This document shows positions 12,061 to 23,390 of a stretch of 64,000 bases of DNA, one piece after another. The stretch is from positions 663,700 to 727,699 of the forward strand of contig KN817520.1 of the NCBI GenBank assembly GCA_000827495.1, given 5' to 3'. Each line of letters opens with the position of its first letter. Positions within the stretch are counted from its first letter, which is position 1. The stretch is from Hypholoma sublateritium FD-334 SS-4. Taxonomy: Eukaryota; Basidiomycota; Agaricomycetes; Agaricales; Strophariaceae. Position numbers and translations under genes: made by a program. The notes below the pieces were generated by a model. It was not told the DNA's origin. It saw nothing but the letters and a program-made list of their open reading frames with translations, and did no database searches.

Positions 12061-12406
12061 TGTGGTGGTGTAATGCGTTGCATTGTGTATATAATATTTT
12101 ATCTGAAAGCATTTAGAAAGACAGATGGAAGCGGTGGGCAGGCACAGGCACCAAGCTCACAGTACCGCTAGCGCTAAACAGTGAAGTTGAGGTGCAGTGG
12201 CGCCCAAGTGCGGACTTGACCGGGTATTTGTCAGTAATTGTTGGACACGTGGTTAGGGAGACGCTGAGCTTGGAGCGAAATCTCGGACGCGCTGCCACCA
12301 TTGCCTACCCCCTGGACGGATTTTCTTGTCACACCACCCAGCTGCCATTACTCTCGCTTTCTCTATTTTAAATTATTTTGTACATATACCGCACACCTAA
12401 CCACCA
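12061..12406. other. Intergenic; HRD3 3' end and SWIB-gene promoter
   Basis: No coding potential. A pyrimidine-rich stretch (about 12340-12375) just before the next start resembles a fungal promoter/5' leader. Confidence 0.4.
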
Positions 12407-13333
12407 ATGGCGTTCGACTTTGGGTCCCTGGGCACCCCGATCCGCGAAATCCTCTCCGCACCCGGCACGGATTTGTCGACTATCAGCGCGAAGCGCGTCC
12501 GGCGCCAGTTGCTCGAGCTCGTCCCGTCGCTGACACCCGAGTTCCTGCGGGACAACAAGGACGAGGTCGATGCCGTCATCGCGGGCGTCTTCGAGCAGGT
12601 GAGCGGTGGGGAGGGCACGGAGGCGGTCGCGGAGGAGACGCCGGCGAAGTCGCGCAAGCGCAAGCAGGAGCCGGACGACGTGGACGAGGTCCCCGAAGAA
12701 GAGGACGAAGACGAGGCGGCGGCGAGCTCACCGCCGCCGAAGAAGGCGAAGAAGGCAAAAAATGGCCGTGAGCTCAGCGACGCTGCGCTGGCGCGGAAGC
12801 TTTCTAGCGAGATCAACGGCCGCTCCACGCGCACGGGAACGAAAGGCCGCGGGGCGGCGGCCACGTCTAAGAAGGGCGCGCGCGCGAAGAAGAGCGCGGC
12901 GACGATTGACTCGGACGACGACAGTGACTCTGGTCCGAAAAAGAAACCCAAAAAGGCGGCGGGGTCGACCGGCGCCAAGGGCGGCTTCGCGAAGGAGTTC
13001 GCGCTGAGGTGAGGCAAAATGCACTGCCATACAGACAAAGTCATTCATCGGTGGTCCGTTCTCGCAGCGAGCCGCTAGCCGCCGTGCTTCAAGTCGACAA
13101 GCTTTCGCGGCCGCAGGTTGTGAAGCAACTCTGGGTCTATATCAAAGGCCATGAGCTCCAGAACCCCGAAAACAAGCGCGAGATCCTGTGCGACGTGAGC
13201 CTACGCGCAGTGTTTGGCGTTGACAAGATCGACATGTTCAAAATGAACAAGGTTCTCGGACAGTGAGTTGTGCCTTTCCTCGACTGAGGCTGCTATTTTA
13301 ATCGTTATCAGGCATTTACACGAAAATGAATGA
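12407..13333 (+). CDS. DEK_C plus SWIB/MDM2 domain chromatin protein
   Basis: Three exons (12407-13008, 13068-13262, 13312-13333) give 272 residues. Residues ~10-65 form a DEK C-terminal type helical domain (IREILSAPGTDLSTISAKRV, RRQLLELVPSL). The middle is low-complexity: acidic and Lys-rich with KKAKKAKNG and SKKGARAKKS runs, likely nuclear localisation signals. The C-terminus is a SWIB domain (LAAVLQVDKLSRPQVVKQLW, YIKGHELQNPENKREILCD, FKMNKVLGQHL). The same order occurs in yeast Uaf30 (RNA polymerase I upstream activating factor) and Tri1, so a nuclear DNA- or chromatin-binding role is expected. Which of the two it represents cannot be decided here. The GC-rich middle creates long antisense frames that are not genes. 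Confidence 0.88.
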
Positions 13334-13861
13334 TTTGAATCAGGCTCTTGCACAAATGAAGCCGCCTATCGTGTGGAGCTGCGATCCCGAACTGTCATTG
13401 AAAACGTTGCATATCTCCCTCTCATATTCCCCCCTTTCTGTGTTTTCCAATTAGCTAATCTCCCGCTGTCCACTGTACTTTTTATCTTCAATCTGATCTA
13501 AGACTTAGCCTGTACATTCATTAGGAAATATACATCGTCGAATTCGTATATGTTGTTAAGGCTGTATGTCCTGCCGTTCATTCACTCAGATATATAACCA
13601 GTTTTTAGTCAACCAATCCGCGGAACAGGTACTTGAATCCAAATAACACCTGGTGAAATATGTTTACATCGTTTTAGGGATCTTTCATGATACTATTACA
13701 CAATGTACACACAAACATAGCTAGGATTCCGAAAAAAAATTAACAGCTGCACACGCGTGTATGACGCAAGCATTTGTGACAGAAACGACACCAATAACAA
13801 CACATTCAAAGCGAAGACCCCCAGGCCCCCGTCAGCTTTAAAATTATCTTCCTAATAGTCC
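13334..13861. other. Convergent 3' intergenic region
   Basis: AT-rich tail-to-tail spacer between the SWIB gene and the zinc-finger gene. No open frame of note. Probably both 3' untranslated regions. Confidence 0.45.
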
Positions 13862-15125
13862 TCACAACTTCAGAGAATTGGGCATTCTGTCAGGTAATGG
13901 GGGGTTCCCAGCTCGACACAACTCGTACAGGCTTTCCGGTTGCGGGGGAGGCGGGCTCTTACCCTTCAGCTTCGAGTAGCGCATGCACGACGCGGGCACC
14001 TTGAAGACGTGTCGACGGAAGGAGTCGGTCCGCGACAGTTCCTCGTAGCAGCACGGGCACGTCAGCGCCAGTCTTCCCTCCAGAGTTCTCCCCTGATGTA
14101 CGTTTTCTATATGCCGCTTCATGTCGAACAGTCTCGTGAACGTTTTCGGGGCCGTATTGGGACATTGTGAGCAGCGGAATCGCCCGTCCACCCTGGATGT
14201 CTTTTGTCTTCCGTGATGCGGCGAGAGAGAGGCCTCGCAGTCTGGCAGCAAGGTAGCCCGGGGAGCGGGGGCTGCGACGTTCTCCCCGTCCTCGTCTCCG
14301 GGTGGTCCGACAACCACGATGTCCGGCGAGAGCTCGAGGCTTTCCGGAGGCGTGGGTGCGCGCGGCGCGGCGGTTACCGCGTCGAGGAGTTGTTGCATGG
14401 AGGTTGCTGTCCCCATCAGAATGGACACCTGCGGCACCGGCGCCGGGGACAACGTCCAAGGGGTGGGCATCGCGACCTCCGCCTCTTGCACCGCGATACC
14501 AGGCACGATAAGCGCCAATAGATCCTCTTCCTGGATTCCTGTATCCTGCATTACGGGGAAGTGGTCTGCCTGGATGTCCATCGCCTCCGTCGCCGAGATC
14601 AGGTCTTCTTCGCTCTGCATCAGGATACTGATTTCGTGGACAGTTTTCGACATAGAAGACCCCGCTGGACTCGCCGGAGGCGAGATTTTCGGAGATATTG
14701 CATGTGTCGAGAATGCCAGAGACCAGTCGGGTGACGAGGGTGGCGAGGAGTCTGAATCGATCAGAGAGGGACTCGGAGTGGCGTTCCTAGGCCCCGTTGT
14801 CTGGAGGGAAATGGACTGTATGAAGTCGGAAAACTCAGAAATGGCTTCGCCCTTTTATGGACATTCATCAATTATGAGTATGCTATTGCCCATATACATA
14901 GCCAGCTTGCATTGCATTTGCAATGAGCTCACAGTTACTCACGTAGGTACGTCCAAATGCGTTCAAGGTAGCACTTTGGTCTCGATAGGCGTTCACTGCC
15001 CGCTGGACGCCGGGCAGTATTCCAGATCTGGGCATAGACTCCAACCTCACCGCCATTCTTACAGACAAGGGTATGGAAGGGGTATGGGTGTTGGTATTGC
15101 GCAGAACGGGGGCATCTTGAATCAA
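13862..15125 (-). CDS. C2H2-type zinc-finger protein
   Basis: Two exons, 15125-14943 and 14851-13862, give 390 residues. The intron (donor GTGAGTAAC, acceptor ATAAAAG) joins LNAFGRTY to GEAISEFSDFIQSISLQ in phase 0. Near residues 285-350 are two fingers: CSQCPNTAPKTFTRLFDMKR followed by HIENVH, and CPCCYEELSRTDSFRRH ending in a Cys rather than the last His. TFTRLFDMKRHIENVH is a recurrent finger in mushroom transcription factors. The long N-terminal part is Ser/Pro-rich and acidic, as in activation domains. A second in-frame Met at 15056 (MAVRLESMPRSG) is an equally possible start. DNA target unknown. A frame of 336 codons on the other strand is its shadow. Confidence 0.78.
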
Positions 15126-16736
15126 TTGCCGACCATGATATTGTTGTTTGATGTATCGGTCTGTGGGCGTGTCTATATTTGGATCATGGGGCCCTGGACA
15201 GGGATGTCCGTAGTAGACGGAAACCTCTCTATTACTTATACGAACTACTCTTCAGACAGATACCCGAATGAGTCCATTGTCCCGCAGTTCCAAGAAGATA
15301 GGATCTACTCACAACGCACTCAATGCTGATTGAGTTATTATAAAAAGAAATAACTTCAAATCAATTTATAATAAAACTTGAAAAATCATGCATCATGTCC
15401 TATAATAGACCAGTGAGGGTTGTAGGGTTCTTCTAGACATTTGTTCTCCTCCGGCGTGAAACATACATATCCTGCAGCTCTGTTTAAAACATACATCAGA
15501 CAGAAGGCGCATAAAAATGACTCTTCAATTATGTGTGCAGTAGGATGGTGGTGCCACTGCCAATGGTGGCCGCACTGAAACCTACTAGAGCTTGAATATG
15601 CACACGATGTGCACACCTCAGCTATTGAAAAACGACTGACGTGGGAAAGAGGACACCACCTATGTGCAAGATCCTAGCAATAGCTATGCTGACCACCTTC
15701 TGGGAAAGTTCCTCGACGTTAAGCACTTACTTGCTAAGCACACTGTATTCTCAGGATCAAAGTTCCATTATCCACCTACTATATTTATGACCCCCCATCT
15801 CAAACCTGGGGTAAATGACAGCTTGCAGTACGCTTTTAAGAATATAGACCAGGCTCATTTCTGCGTTGTTTATTTCAACGGATGTTTCGCGATTCTCATT
15901 GGTCGGTACATCCTTGATGCATGTTTCCGTTATCATCAAGCCGTCACGGTTGTGTCAGCAACCCGAGGGGAATGGTGGCCATGGAATACGATCGGCACCG
16001 AGCAGCTGAAGGGATCCTTAACAATGGGCTGGAGAGGAGGAAGCTGTCTTTAGCGGTAAGAATCGTCTCTGTGCTTCCTTCCGATAGAGCAGACCACGGT
16101 AATTTTTGCAACTTAAGATAAATGGGGTGAGACGCTTGTTCTGAATGGCGGAATATCTTGATTATCCTCTTTCTTCCCCGACCAAACATTCGAGTACGGA
16201 AAAGAGACAACTATATCGTAATACGTCAGTCTTCAGGATTCAAAGGGTAGTAAAAATGTCCGTATTCTTATGGTGAAGTTCCACTTCGTCGTGGGGGAAT
16301 TCTATTAGCTTTCTATTAGCGGATCTTGGTGCCGAGAATGATCTCGCCTTTTGGATAGACCTGAAAAAGGAATATAAAATACCGATTCAAGAAAGGGGAT
16401 AGCAGTGCCACCACTGAAGCCGCCCTGTATCCTCGTGACCGGCCCTTCGAAGGAGCATCTGCATCCTCTTTTGGAGGGGTCGGTCACCAGCCTGGCATGC
16501 AATCCATCCTGGCCGTCATATCAATCAGTTCGCAGGGTGATACAGAACATTTTTGGGAGTTTTCAAAATGATCCAAATCATTCTCATCCACACTTTGGAC
16601 TGTGGTGACCAGTGGAAATTGACAAAAGTACAGTTGAAGTCATTGATTGATGAAATACAGTCAAAATGGCATGTCGGTCCTGGCGATATCCCAGGCGCCC
16701 ACCCTCGCTCCCGCCCTGGAAAGCGTATAATCGGAA
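15126..16736. other. 1.6 kb interval with no recognised gene
   Basis: Short open frames on both strands (the longest, 15664-16053 plus, is 129 codons) show no known domain. An AT-rich stretch at about 15338-15390 may hold promoter elements of the zinc-finger gene or a terminator. Confidence 0.4.
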
Positions 16737-18591
16737 TTATGTGTGTCCGAATATGTGGGTTGGCTTGTAAGGCTCTTCCAGGTACTTAATCTCCTCTTCA
16801 GTCAGCTTGACATTGACGCCGGCTGAAAGAGAGGTGAGTCATATGTCACCACCATGTCAGAGTATGCTGCAAATGCGCACCAATAATATCCTCCAGGTTT
16901 TTCAGACTTGTAGTGCCGACAATTGGAGCAGAAACTCCTGAACGTCGCGTGAGTGAGCAATTGCAACGCACAGCAGGTACTACTTCTCACCGTCCTTGGT
17001 CAAGATCCAGGCAATGCTGACTTGGGCCATGCTGATACCTCGCTTCTTGGCGATCTCTTCCACTCTGTAGACAAAGTTCAGTCACATGCACTTAATGCAT
17101 GGATCTTGTTCCTTGGGCAATTACCTTTTCAAGATCTCCTCGGTCCCTGGACCTGCGATGTATCGACCGATGGCCCTGCAATTTCAATTTAAGGATAAGT
17201 AGTCTCGTTGAACGGCGGACGCGACCGCTCTTACCAATCAACCTCTCCGCGTGTGGTTTTTTCTGTAAGCGGACGCGTAGCAAGGCCACGGGCAAGAGGG
17301 GACCATGGGATGGAGCCAACGCCGAAGTGCTGCAGGCAGGGGGTGAGGAATTGCGAAGAGGGAAGACAAGTAGGCAGACCTTAAGTGTCGGGAAGACCTC
17401 CCGTTCTTCCTCTCGATACACAACATTGTAGTGATTTTGCATGGAGATGAAAGGAGTGAGTTTATTGTTGATAGCATAGTCTGTTCATTTTTGTTAGATT
17501 TTGAATTCTGTTCCACCTGGAGATTATGTGCGTACTTTGCATAGCAGAGACTTTGGACGAGGAATAATATAATTAGTAGACGTATTGAAGTTTATATAAA
17601 ACTTACACTGGTAAGCATAGCATGAACTCATGCCGATGTACCGTACGTATCCCGCTTGGACAACATCATGCAAAGCTTGCATCTAGATGATCGCAAATTA
17701 GTTCTACTTGTTGAAGGATACCTTGAAGCACGTAGATCTTACCGTTTCTTCGATGGGTGTCTCATAATCGAATCGATGGCCTATATCACATTGGTGGCTT
17801 GTCAGTAAAGTGCCAGCCCGAGAAGTATTGACTGACATTGCAACAAGTCGACGTAGTCGAGTTGCAAGCGCTCTAAACTATGCTTGATAGATTCGAAGAT
17901 GTGCTGACATAGAAAACTGATTGTAGATTTGAGGGATGACTATGGAAGCTTGAGTACACACCTTGCGGCTGAGGCCATGCTGGTTGACATAACCAAAAGC
18001 ATCGGGGTTAGCTCCCGGACCAATGAATTTTGTCTTATAATCTCGAGCAACGGTACCATGGAGCTGGGTGTAAAAGTATGAGAACACATCTATGGATCTG
18101 GTGCGGCGACATGCCTTAGTCATAATCACGATCTCCTCGCGGGGAAGCTTCAACTCTTTGATAGCTTTACCGAGGATGATCTCCGAGAGGCCGTTGGAAT
18201 ACATCTAACAAATCCCGTGTGAAGATAAATGTGATTAGGAGAGGAGGACGCAGAACACGGACATTGGCGGTGTCGAATGACTGAATACCAGCCTCATACC
18301 TAGAAGTTCTGATAAGATAACTGATACGTATGTATACGTGGTGATTCAGTACTCACGCGAATTTAATGTGCTTAGTAGCCTCTTCTTGGCCTAAAACCCA
18401 ATCTTGCCACTCCGTCGATCCATATTGCATAGTCCCAAGGATGATCTTGGAGACCTTGAGGCCAGAGTTTCCCAAACGAACTAGAAAGCATATATCGGTG
18501 AGATCGAATGTCAGATATGGTTGGCAAGTGCGATGCACATGCCATAGGGTATTTTAGCAGATGGCTGCGTGGTGGCACTGGCTTCAGACAT
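16737..18591 (-). CDS. Aldo-keto reductase (AAD/yakc-like group)
   Basis: About nine exons give roughly 350 residues. The first are 18591-18543, 18480-18357, 18299-18263 and 18204-17962. The start reads MSEASATTQPSAKIPY, joined over a GC-AG intron to VRLGNSGLKVSKIILGTMQY. The catalytic tetrad is visible: GIQSFDTANMYSNG (Asp and Tyr), EIVIMTKACR (Lys) and LLQCHRFD (His). Further C-terminal motifs are YINYAIGMSSCYAYQF-like pieces at ~17640, PWSPLARGLATRP, ISMAQVSIAWIL and the NADP-binding end VSAPIVGTTSLKNLEDI. The enzyme should reduce aldehydes or ketones with NADPH in the cytosol. Its natural substrate is unknown; relatives act on aryl alcohols or aldehydes, which would fit a wood-decay fungus. 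Stop codon at 16739-16737 after ...THIFGHT. Confidence 0.87.
18484..18542 (-). other. GC-AG intron in the aldo-keto reductase gene
   Basis: Donor CCCTATG|GCATGT, acceptor TTTCTAG (intron end close to 18481-18484). It restores the family sequence KIPYVRLGNSGLK. No GT donor nearby does so. Confidence 0.6.
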
Positions 18592-19985
18592 CGATGGCTA
18601 TTGGTATGAGTGGGGCGATTGCGTGGTGTACTGGGTATACCCTTGCTCTCCCATGGTGTTCTACTTATACTGTTTCAGTGAAAGACACGGAAAGATATCC
18701 GATATTCGATTGGCCAGCTCGTGATGACATATCGCAGAGGATTGCGTAACGATTCACCCATAAGCAAGGCTTTGCCGCTCAATTTCGTTTACTGCGCGTC
18801 GCAAAGCGCATGCCAGTGAACCCATGATTTCGGCGTAAATAAGTTTGAGAGTTCAAGAGACGGAAGGCGTGTCCCGTTCTAAGTAAGGCACCGGCGAGCA
18901 GTTATGGGCACAAATGGTGCTGAACTTTGACTGAGATTCTGGCCAGATGGAAGGGGAGAATGGCATTCAAAGCAAGTTCTGAGTCAGTTGGCGGGAAGCA
19001 AGGCGGTTGCATCCGGACCGGGTGAGAATGCTGGAACGGAACGAGACGCCGAGCTGACGCGCATACCGTTGCCGGCAACTCTCGTTGGACAGTGATGCCC
19101 TTGCTATGCTCTCCTTGTGCTCTCCCTCTGTTTCGTCGTGTTAGATACCCCCAAGCTCGGTGGTCTGTGGATGAAACATACGGCAAAAAGACAACACCAC
19201 AGCCCAACTGAAGACACGGGACCTACAGGCCGAGCAACTGGCCAGTCTGTGCTTAACTTGTATACCAGAGGCGGCATCTTTCAAGTTCTCGAAAGCGCTG
19301 TCAGGCTCTACTTTTTTGATATGATTTTGTGGGCAACATGCACATCCTACTCCCTCGTCGATATTACTCGCGAAGTCCCAAAGTATGGACGCCGACATAA
19401 TTGACATGCCGCAGGGTGGACAGAATTCTGCGATTATTTCAATTGAAGCAGTCCTACGCCGCTCTCAAGCACACGCGTTTAATTGTGATTGTGGTACTTT
19501 TAGTAGGCAATATATTGTGCTCATAGACAATTTTCAGGGGAGGGAACATCTATTTCGGCATCCGTGAGTACAAGGGCAACCTGTGTTCAATCTGTAATCG
19601 GCTCATCAGTTTTGTATTTGTTCGGAGTTCAGATCCAGATTTTATCAGAGCGGCAGATGTGTGCCCTCCTTCTCATGCGCTTACGTCGTTCACAGGAAAC
19701 GTACATCACCTTCTTCTCGAAAACAAAGCAAAGCAACTTGGCAACTCCAACGCATCTGTCTCTCGCCTAGCCAGAAATGTCTACCATATGTGAGCCCTTG
19801 GATTGTTTTCTTTATAACCCGTGGTGATTCTACACATGTAGCAGCGCCGACTTTCCTCCATTTCCAAGGACACCCATTGTCTTTGTCCCCTTTCATCTGT
19901 CCGACAGGGTGTCCGGCGTAGGCTTTCCTATTATTCACTGTCGTAATCCGGGGCAACGATCTAATTATCACAACTACACGGAATA
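18592..19985. other. 1.4 kb divergent interval, no recognised gene
   Basis: Lies between the starts of the aldo-keto reductase (minus) and the F-box-like gene (plus). Only short frames are seen (under 110 codons), none with a known motif. It should contain both promoters. Confidence 0.4.
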
Positions 19986-21014
19986 ATGATTGCTTCGGCC
20001 GCTCACCAACGGCCACATGCCTTTGTTATAAAAACCCCAACGGCGCCGCGCACACCAAAGGTCGACGCCCAATTGGCTTCGCGCGGTCCTCCCACCGGGA
20101 TGTATTTCCCCCTTTCTCACCTTCCGCTGGAGCTGGCTCTCGAGATCATCCGCCTGGCCGCGCTCCCCAGTATCCATTCCCGCAGCGGCTCCCCCGCGGA
20201 CATCTACGCGCCCGCGTGCGCCCTCGCCCTCGTATCGCACAGCGTGCGGCAGGTCGCCATGCCGCACCTCCTCCACACCGTCATCTTCAGCACGCAGGAC
20301 GCGCTCGACCTCTTCGTGCGCGCGCTAGCGCTCCAGCGCCACCTCGCCGCCGCGCGCTCGCGCCTGCGGCTCGACTACGCCGCGCACGTGCGCCGCATCT
20401 GGGCGTCGCGCTGCTGGGCACCGCTTGTGCATCAGCCCGCGGGCGCGTACACGAACTACGGCGTGCTCTACCCGCTGCTCGCGCGCGCGCGGTGCGTCGG
20501 GCTGCACGCGGACGCGCTGCACCTCCTGTACGACGCGGTCGGCGGCGGGCGCGCGAGCACGCTCCCCGCGTGGGCGTGCCGCCGCGCGGTGCTCGCGGGG
20601 CACGAGCTGCGCTGGAACTCGCTGGTGGGCACGGCGCCGGGCGCGCACTTCCTCGCGCAGCTCACGCACCTCGCGCTGTGGAGCAACGGCACGCCTGGCC
20701 GCGCGGGCGGGCGCGTCCCCGGGTGGGTGCAGCGCGTGCCGCTTGAGTGCATGCCCGCGCTCACGCACCTCGCGTTCAACCTTACCTCCCTCTATCCGAA
20801 CAAGGTGTCGATTCTTGTGTATGCGCTCCCGGCGGCGCTGCATGGCTCGCAGGCGGGTGGCAGCACATTCCGCAAGTGGATTGAGAGCGACAACCCGCTG
20901 GATCACGGATCTGTCATCGAACACCATGTCGACCCATGGGTGTCGAAGGACTTTGGATGGGAAAGTGCGTTTGCGGGGGGTGAGGATGATGTATGGCATC
21001 AGGCGAGACAATAG
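19986..21014 (+). CDS. F-box-like hypothetical protein of a basidiomycete family
   Basis: A single uninterrupted frame of 342 codons in locally GC-rich DNA. Residues ~40-85 form an F-box-like start (LSHLPLELALEIIRLAALPS ... CALALVSHSVRQVAMPHLLH), the usual substrate-adaptor module that binds Skp1 of SCF ubiquitin ligases. Scattered Leu-rich segments (LAQLTHLALWSNG, MPALTHLAFNLTS) may be degenerate leucine-rich repeats used for substrate binding. The tail has FRKWIESDNPLDHG. Substrate unknown. Strong third-position GC bias separates it from its AT-richer flanks and produces three long shadow frames. It is not a close paralogue of the three F-box genes at 30-36 kb. Confidence 0.7.
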   Translation: MIASAAHQRPHAFVIKTPTAPRTPKVDAQLASRGPPTGMYFPLSHLPLELALEIIRLAALPSIHSRSGSPADIYAPACALALVSHSVRQVAMPHLLHTVIFSTQDALDLFVRALALQRHLAAARSRLRLDYAAHVRRIWASRCWAPLVHQPAGAYTNYGVLYPLLARARCVGLHADALHLLYDAVGGGRASTLPAWACRRAVLAGHELRWNSLVGTAPGAHFLAQLTHLALWSNGTPGRAGGRVPGWVQRVPLECMPALTHLAFNLTSLYPNKVSILVYALPAALHGSQAGGSTFRKWIESDNPLDHGSVIEHHVDPWVSKDFGWESAFAGGEDDVWHQARQ

Positions 21015-21345
21015 GGTGGTTTTCAATACATTCTCCTGTATCCCCTTCGAATTCAACTTCAGGACCAGGTGCATTCTGTATATAGACACACGACAATCGC
21101 ACCGTTATTTCGAGATTTTCAACTTAAGAGTTCTATTGCTTGATAAAACAACGGAAAGTGCGTGTGAGTTAGGTGGTGGGTGTAGGCGAGACTATACTAT
21201 GTGATATGGTGTAAGTGAAATTGCGAAGAATATACTTTGTACAACAAGCGTGGAAGGCGAGGAGGAAATGCTGTATCAGAAATGAAAACGAAAGCTAAAT
21301 CCAAAGCAGGGAATCCAGAAAGCGTATAAAAGGAAAGACACGGAG
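21015..21345. other. Convergent 3' intergenic spacer
   Basis: Tail-to-tail region between the F-box-like gene and the ankyrin-type gene. No coding signal seen. Confidence 0.4.
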
Positions 21346-22575
21346 CTAATTCAGCGATTGCAGCTTCATCCACTCCTTGTCGTTCGCATTGAAGTCGACT
21401 CCCTTCTTCTTCCACCATTCGCGGGCGGCGTCTCCGGGGATGATGGATTCCTCAAGTGCCTCCTCTATATCACACATTCGATACTGGATTGCCAGCCCTG
21501 ACTTGTCCCACCACTCCAGCACCTCAGGCCTGTTATGCCGTGTGGCACCGGTAAGCGCTTCCTGGTCAAAGACGAGGGTAAGCCCGCTGCCCAACCACCA
21601 CTGCAGCACGTCAACTTTGCCGTGACAACTTGCATGCTGGAGTGCGTGCCGGTCGTATTTCGGCTCGAGCTGCGAGCGCGCCCACCACTCGAGCACCTCC
21701 ACGTTCCCCGCGGTGCTCGCCATATCCATCACCCGCCCGATCTTGAGCGGCAACCCGCGTGCCTCGTGCTGCCGCTTCCACCAATCGAGGACGGCCATCT
21801 GGTTCTTCGCGCTGGCGTACTCGAGCGCGGCCTCGGTGTACTCGAACGAGTGGCCGCAGTTGAGCCACCAGTCGAGCGAATCGACATGTCCGTTCCGGGA
21901 CGCGCGGTCGACGGCCTCCGCGACGGAGCCGCGCTTCGGCGGGGGGATGAGATCGGGGTGCTGCTCGAAGCCGTGCTTCCACCACGACAGGATGTTGAGG
22001 CGGCCGTGCCGCGAGGCCTTGATGGGGATGAGGTCGTCCTCGAACACGTCGAGGAACATTTTGTGGTGCTGCGAGAGGAAGTACTCGAGCACGTTGACGT
22101 AGCCGAAGCGGATCGCGAGCGTGGCGCCGATTTTGGTGAGCGGGTTCTCGGCGCCGGGCAGCACGCTGCGGATGAGCGGCAGGTGCGCGGTGAGGACCGC
22201 GCGGTCGGTGCGTGTTGCGCGGGCCCACTCCAAGGGCTGGGCCAATGACGTCGGGATGCCGACGGCCTGTGCGAGCTCCCAGTCGCCGACGTGCTCCATG
22301 ATGTCGATGAGGATCTCGACGGGGAGATCTGGGGTCATGGACTGCCGGTGGCTTGTTGTTAGCGTTGGCGATGATGTCAAGGCGTGGTCCAGGACGGCGG
22401 GAAAATGATATGTGTGGAGGTCATGGTTTGAAAGGCGTGACGCTAATTCTATGTCGGTGCCGATGGTTGGCAGGTTGCGGACTTTGAGAAAGAGGACCAG
22501 CTCCGAGTGAGCGAGCCGCTGATAGGCCTTGTGAACCTGCGCCAACGGGGACGCTTCTGCCTGCTGAACGTGCAC
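21346..22575 (-). CDS. SAP-like/F-box-like protein with Trp-rich ankyrin-type repeats
   Basis: One intronless frame of 409 residues. Residues ~18-58 resemble a SAP-type helix-turn-helix (LAHSELVLFLKVRNLPTIG, TDIELASRLSNHDL). Residues ~80-105 look like an F-box (MTPDLPVEILIDIMEHVGDW). From ~150 to 380 a ~33-residue unit repeats with a recurrent L-x-W-W signature: RLNILSWWKHG, HVDSLDWWLNCG, QMAVLDWWKRQ, NVEVLEWWARS, KVDVLQWWLGSG, RPEVLEWWDKSG and AAREWWKKKG. These are ankyrin-type repeats with Trp at the helix end. Such proteins are numerous in mushrooms; F-box plus ankyrin suggests an ubiquitin-ligase adaptor, which is inference. An alternative start is the Met at MTPDLPVE, but the SAP-like block upstream looks conserved. 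Confidence 0.8.
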   Translation of the reverse strand: MHVQQAEASPLAQVHKAYQRLAHSELVLFLKVRNLPTIGTDIELASRLSNHDLHTYHFPAVLDHALTSSPTLTTSHRQSMTPDLPVEILIDIMEHVGDWELAQAVGIPTSLAQPLEWARATRTDRAVLTAHLPLIRSVLPGAENPLTKIGATLAIRFGYVNVLEYFLSQHHKMFLDVFEDDLIPIKASRHGRLNILSWWKHGFEQHPDLIPPPKRGSVAEAVDRASRNGHVDSLDWWLNCGHSFEYTEAALEYASAKNQMAVLDWWKRQHEARGLPLKIGRVMDMASTAGNVEVLEWWARSQLEPKYDRHALQHASCHGKVDVLQWWLGSGLTLVFDQEALTGATRHNRPEVLEWWDKSGLAIQYRMCDIEEALEESIIPGDAAREWWKKKGVDFNANDKEWMKLQSLN

Positions 22576-22910
22576 AGGTCAACGGCGGGGGCAAAGGATG
22601 CAGCGGGGAGCTAAATCGCACCATCATTATGTTGTATCGTAGGTGTATGTCTCGGGAAATGGGATTATGGGGTGAGCGGAGGACGGGAGGACGGAGTGCA
22701 GAAAGCTGCAGCACGGACGAGACAGAGATGCATTTGTTCAGCCTCGAGCCTCTCGGCTGCACGTGCCCCCAAATGCCTCCGTCCCTTCCTCTTTGACGTC
22801 TAGACTTCACCTCCGTCCTCAAGCTCAGCCGCCTTCTTAACGTAAGTCTGTTCGGCACAAACTTAAACGCGCGTTAGGGGCCAGGCTTCCGCCAAAAAAT
22901 GTTTTTCTTC
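22576..22910. other. Promoter-side spacer of the ankyrin-type gene
   Basis: No recognisable feature. Short frames only. Confidence 0.35.
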
Positions 22911-23390
22911 TCAATGGATAACTCGCAGTCTGTGCATATTCCCAACCAACTCCTCCCATGAATCCAAGTCCACCTCCACAAACTTCACGGTGTCTTCGTC
23001 GAACGTCGCCTGCAAGAAGACCGCCGCTGAGGTGTTGAGCAGCCCAAACTTGCTCTTCATATACATGAGCGCGCTCTGCGGCACAATTCAGCCGTCGGGA
23101 TCAGCGTCGAGAACCCCCGAACTCACCCTTCCATTCATGGCCGACAACCGCCCTCTCCCCACCGCCATAACCCTGTTCGTGTATTCCACCATAATCGGCT
23201 TCTTGTTCGGCCGGTTGACGCTCGCGGTGAGCGCCTCCAGCACCTCCCCAATCCCCGCGGCAAACATGTTGCTGGAGTGGCGCAGATCGGCGACGGAGTC
23301 GCTGTGCGCTGAGTGCACTGGGGACTCTCTGGAGGTCATGACACGGATGCTTGACGTTTGTGAGCGGGTGGATGTGGACGAGATCGACAT
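22911..23390 (-). pseudogene. Broken gene fragment with in-frame TGA
   Basis: On the minus strand a frame from 23390 reads ...NMFAAGIGEVLEALTASVNR and KPIMVEYTNRVMAV, ends at a TGA (23090-23088), then continues in the same frame for 58 codons: VPQSALMYMKSKFGLLN, FLQATFDEDTVKFVEVDLDS, WEELVGNMHRL, stop at 22911. The second part has the composition of real protein. Either the TGA disrupts a former gene, or the first part is fortuitous and the real upstream exon is elsewhere. Family not recognised. The plus-strand frame across the same DNA (22990-23481) looks like its shadow. Confidence 0.4.

Noticed and set aside
14319..15329. 336-codon plus-strand open frame
   Set aside because: Antisense to the zinc-finger gene. 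The C2H2 motifs and a phase-matched intron support the minus strand.
20216..21204. Long Arg/Ala-rich frames in three other frames over the F-box-like gene
   Set aside because: Products of extreme third-position GC. Composition is pure Arg/Ala/Pro and no motif is present.
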